A stretch of 6,980 nt of DNA, taken from positions 1 to 6,980 of the forward strand of contig QNAF01000138.1 in NCBI GenBank assembly GCA_003641405.1. Direction: 5' to 3'. The first letter of the stretch is position 1; the number at the start of each line of letters is the position of its first letter. The notes below the pieces were generated by a model. The model saw only the letters and a list, made by a program, of their open reading frames with translations, was not told the origin of the DNA and did not search any database. The DNA is from Candidatus Zixiibacteriota bacterium (lineage in GTDB: Bacteria > Zixibacteria > MSB-5A5 > GN15 > FEB-12). A program made the position numbers and the translations under genes. This document shows, piece by piece, positions 5,907 through 6,980 of this stretch.

Positions 5907-5934
5907 AATATACGCAATCAGGTGCCGATGGCAA
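5907..5934 (-). promoter_or_regulatory. Sigma-70-like promoter of the three-gene cassette
   Basis: Minus-strand TTGCCA (5934-5929, 5 of 6) and TATATT (5912-5907, 5 of 6) are separated by 16 bases. Transcription would start near 5900, giving a leader of about 40 bases with the GGAG site in it. It lies in the 98-base gap after the binding-protein gene, so the cassette can be expressed on its own as well as by read-through. Confidence 0.5.
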
Positions 5935-5959
5935 GACAGGGTTTGTGCGTGGGGCGCGG

Positions 5960-6980
5960 CTATTCCTCGTCGGTGGCCATGGAAGGCGTTTGTGATTCGC
6001 CCAAAAACACTGGTTGCCCGTCGGATATTCGGTACAGAGGTAGCTCAGTGTTTTCACGGTACTCACCAAATGTCAGTGTCGCTGCTGCGCCCTGGTACTG
6101 AGTAATTCCAGAGAGTCGCAGAACGAGCTCTTCGCGTGTGGTAGCTCCGGCGCGGGCGGCCATGCTGATAATCCTGGCAGCATCGTAACCTAAACAGGCC
6201 AGGCGCTGGGGCTGTTTACCGTACCTGAGATCGTACGCGGCCGCAAACCGAAGATACTCCTCACTCGTCTGCTGCTGCAGGAAGGGCGAAGGGAAAACGG
6301 CTCCCTTGGTGATGTTGTCACCGAGACGATATATGGCGTCGTCACCCCAGCCGTCCGAACCCAGGTAAGCCGCGTTGAGATTGTAGAAGTTTATCTGTGG
6401 CAAAAGCTGGCGCAATTGTCCCGGGCGGCCCGGCAGGAACATGCAGTCCACAACGCACGGAATGCCATCGGCGTCAAGAGTGTCACCTCGTTCATCGATG
6501 AAGAACATTGAGTCCGGGTGTACACCGAGTAGTTGTGCCTTAATGCTCTGAATGTGATCGCCAAAATCCTTGTCCCTCGTCCGGTAGTACTGAATAGCCA
6601 GAATGGTCCCGCCCAGTTCCACAAACCGGTCAGTAAAGGCGCGGGTCATTCTGAGATCATCCGTGCCGGTGGGTGTGATTACGGCGGCGGAATCAGCCTG
6701 CAGGTTCAGTGTGGCATACTCCGCCATCCTGATTCCCTGCAACTCCACATTGGGCGAAAGCTGAAACGCGCTCTCACTCAGAAGAGTCAGTCCGGATTGT
6801 GTTGCCGCTGGCGCGATAATCGGCAGCGTTCCGCACGAGAGAGTCGCGGACGTAACAGCAGCTTCCTCACTGGTCAACGGTCCGATGACAGCATCGACTG
6901 ACGAGTTGATCAGTTCCTTAACAATACGGGCAGCGTTTATGGGGTCACCCTTGGTGTCGAATGGCGAGAGCTTTATTTCG
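5960..6980 (-). CDS. Periplasmic binding protein type 1 / LpoA-like, partial (5' end outside)
   Basis: C-terminal 340 residues of a type-1 periplasmic binding fold protein (branched-chain amino-acid receptor type, Peripla_BP_6). The frame stays open to the right edge; the in-frame TTG at 6877 is internal, because the codons before it encode family sequence: SPFDTKGDP, then AARIVKELINSSVDAVIGPLT, a hallmark of the first lobe. Further blocks are LPIIAPAAT, FQLSPNVELQGIRMAEYA, AAVITP at the start of the second Rossmann part, VDCMFLPGRPGQLRQLLPQI, YLGSDGWGDDAIYRLG, GAVFPSPF and YGKQPQRLACLGYDAARI. The FLPGRP...PQI...LGSDGW pattern is closest in style to LpoA-like penicillin-binding-protein activators. 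No ABC permease or ATPase gene follows, which favours an envelope or regulatory role over transport. The signal peptide is not in the window. Ends with TAG and an acidic TDEE tail. Confidence 0.88.
   Translation of the reverse strand, partial: EIKLSPFDTKGDPINAARIVKELINSSVDAVIGPLTSEEAAVTSATLSCGTLPIIAPAATQSGLTLLSESAFQLSPNVELQGIRMAEYATLNLQADSAAVITPTGTDDLRMTRAFTDRFVELGGTILAIQYYRTRDKDFGDHIQSIKAQLLGVHPDSMFFIDERGDTLDADGIPCVVDCMFLPGRPGQLRQLLPQINFYNLNAAYLGSDGWGDDAIYRLGDNITKGAVFPSPFLQQQTSEEYLRFAAAYDLRYGKQPQRLACLGYDAARIISMAARAGATTREELVLRLSGITQYQGAAATLTFGEYRENTELPLYRISDGQPVFLGESQTPSMATDEE

Overview
The window is an ordinary-looking stretch of a bacterial chromosome with eight protein-coding genes, all on the minus strand. 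In order of transcription (high to low coordinates) they are: a periplasmic solute-binding-type protein cut by the right edge, a 68-residue protein, a two-helix membrane protein, a 149-residue cytosolic protein, a secreted orphan protein, a fructosamine-kinase-family protein, a group-4 glycosyltransferase, and a small GYD-domain protein. The binding protein and the exported protein with a classical signal peptide imply an envelope with an export route. A moderate and uneven GC content (about 43 to 67% in hand-counted 60-base lines) and gene types familiar from uncultured lineages would fit a Gram-negative bacterium, perhaps of the FCB/Zixibacteria type. That taxonomic guess rests on gene style only.

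Right part (4680-6980): the binding-protein gene is followed, after 98 bases holding a good sigma-70-like promoter, by three tightly packed small genes: a 68-aa protein, then 7 bases, then a 173-aa membrane protein, then a 4-base ATGA overlap and a 149-aa protein. These three form a clear operon and probably act together at the inner membrane; their function is not known to me.

Middle part (2455-4547): a 357-aa exported protein with no recognisable family has its own Shine-Dalgarno and a perfect TATAAT box. Its base composition is lower in GC than the flanks (about 44% in two counted lines). Then comes a fructosamine-3-kinase-family gene, whose product would repair glycated proteins or phosphorylate a similar small substrate. 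It has no visible ribosome-binding site, and a perfect TTGACA sits just upstream.

Left part (1-2454): about 400 bases without a convincing gene carry a 10-bp perfect inverted repeat and other dyads, and look like a REP/MITE-type intergenic element. Next is a WbuB-like glycosyltransferase for surface polysaccharide. Last is a GYD-domain gene whose long leader contains a 7-base sequence exactly complementary to its strong Shine-Dalgarno. A hairpin with a T-rich tail at 254-290 lies beyond that gene, but its tail is on the plus-strand side.

I see no phage, transposase, CRISPR, tRNA, rRNA or defence system. The points most worth checking are the Shine-Dalgarno-sequestering leader, the uncharacterised three-gene membrane cassette and the intergenic repeat.
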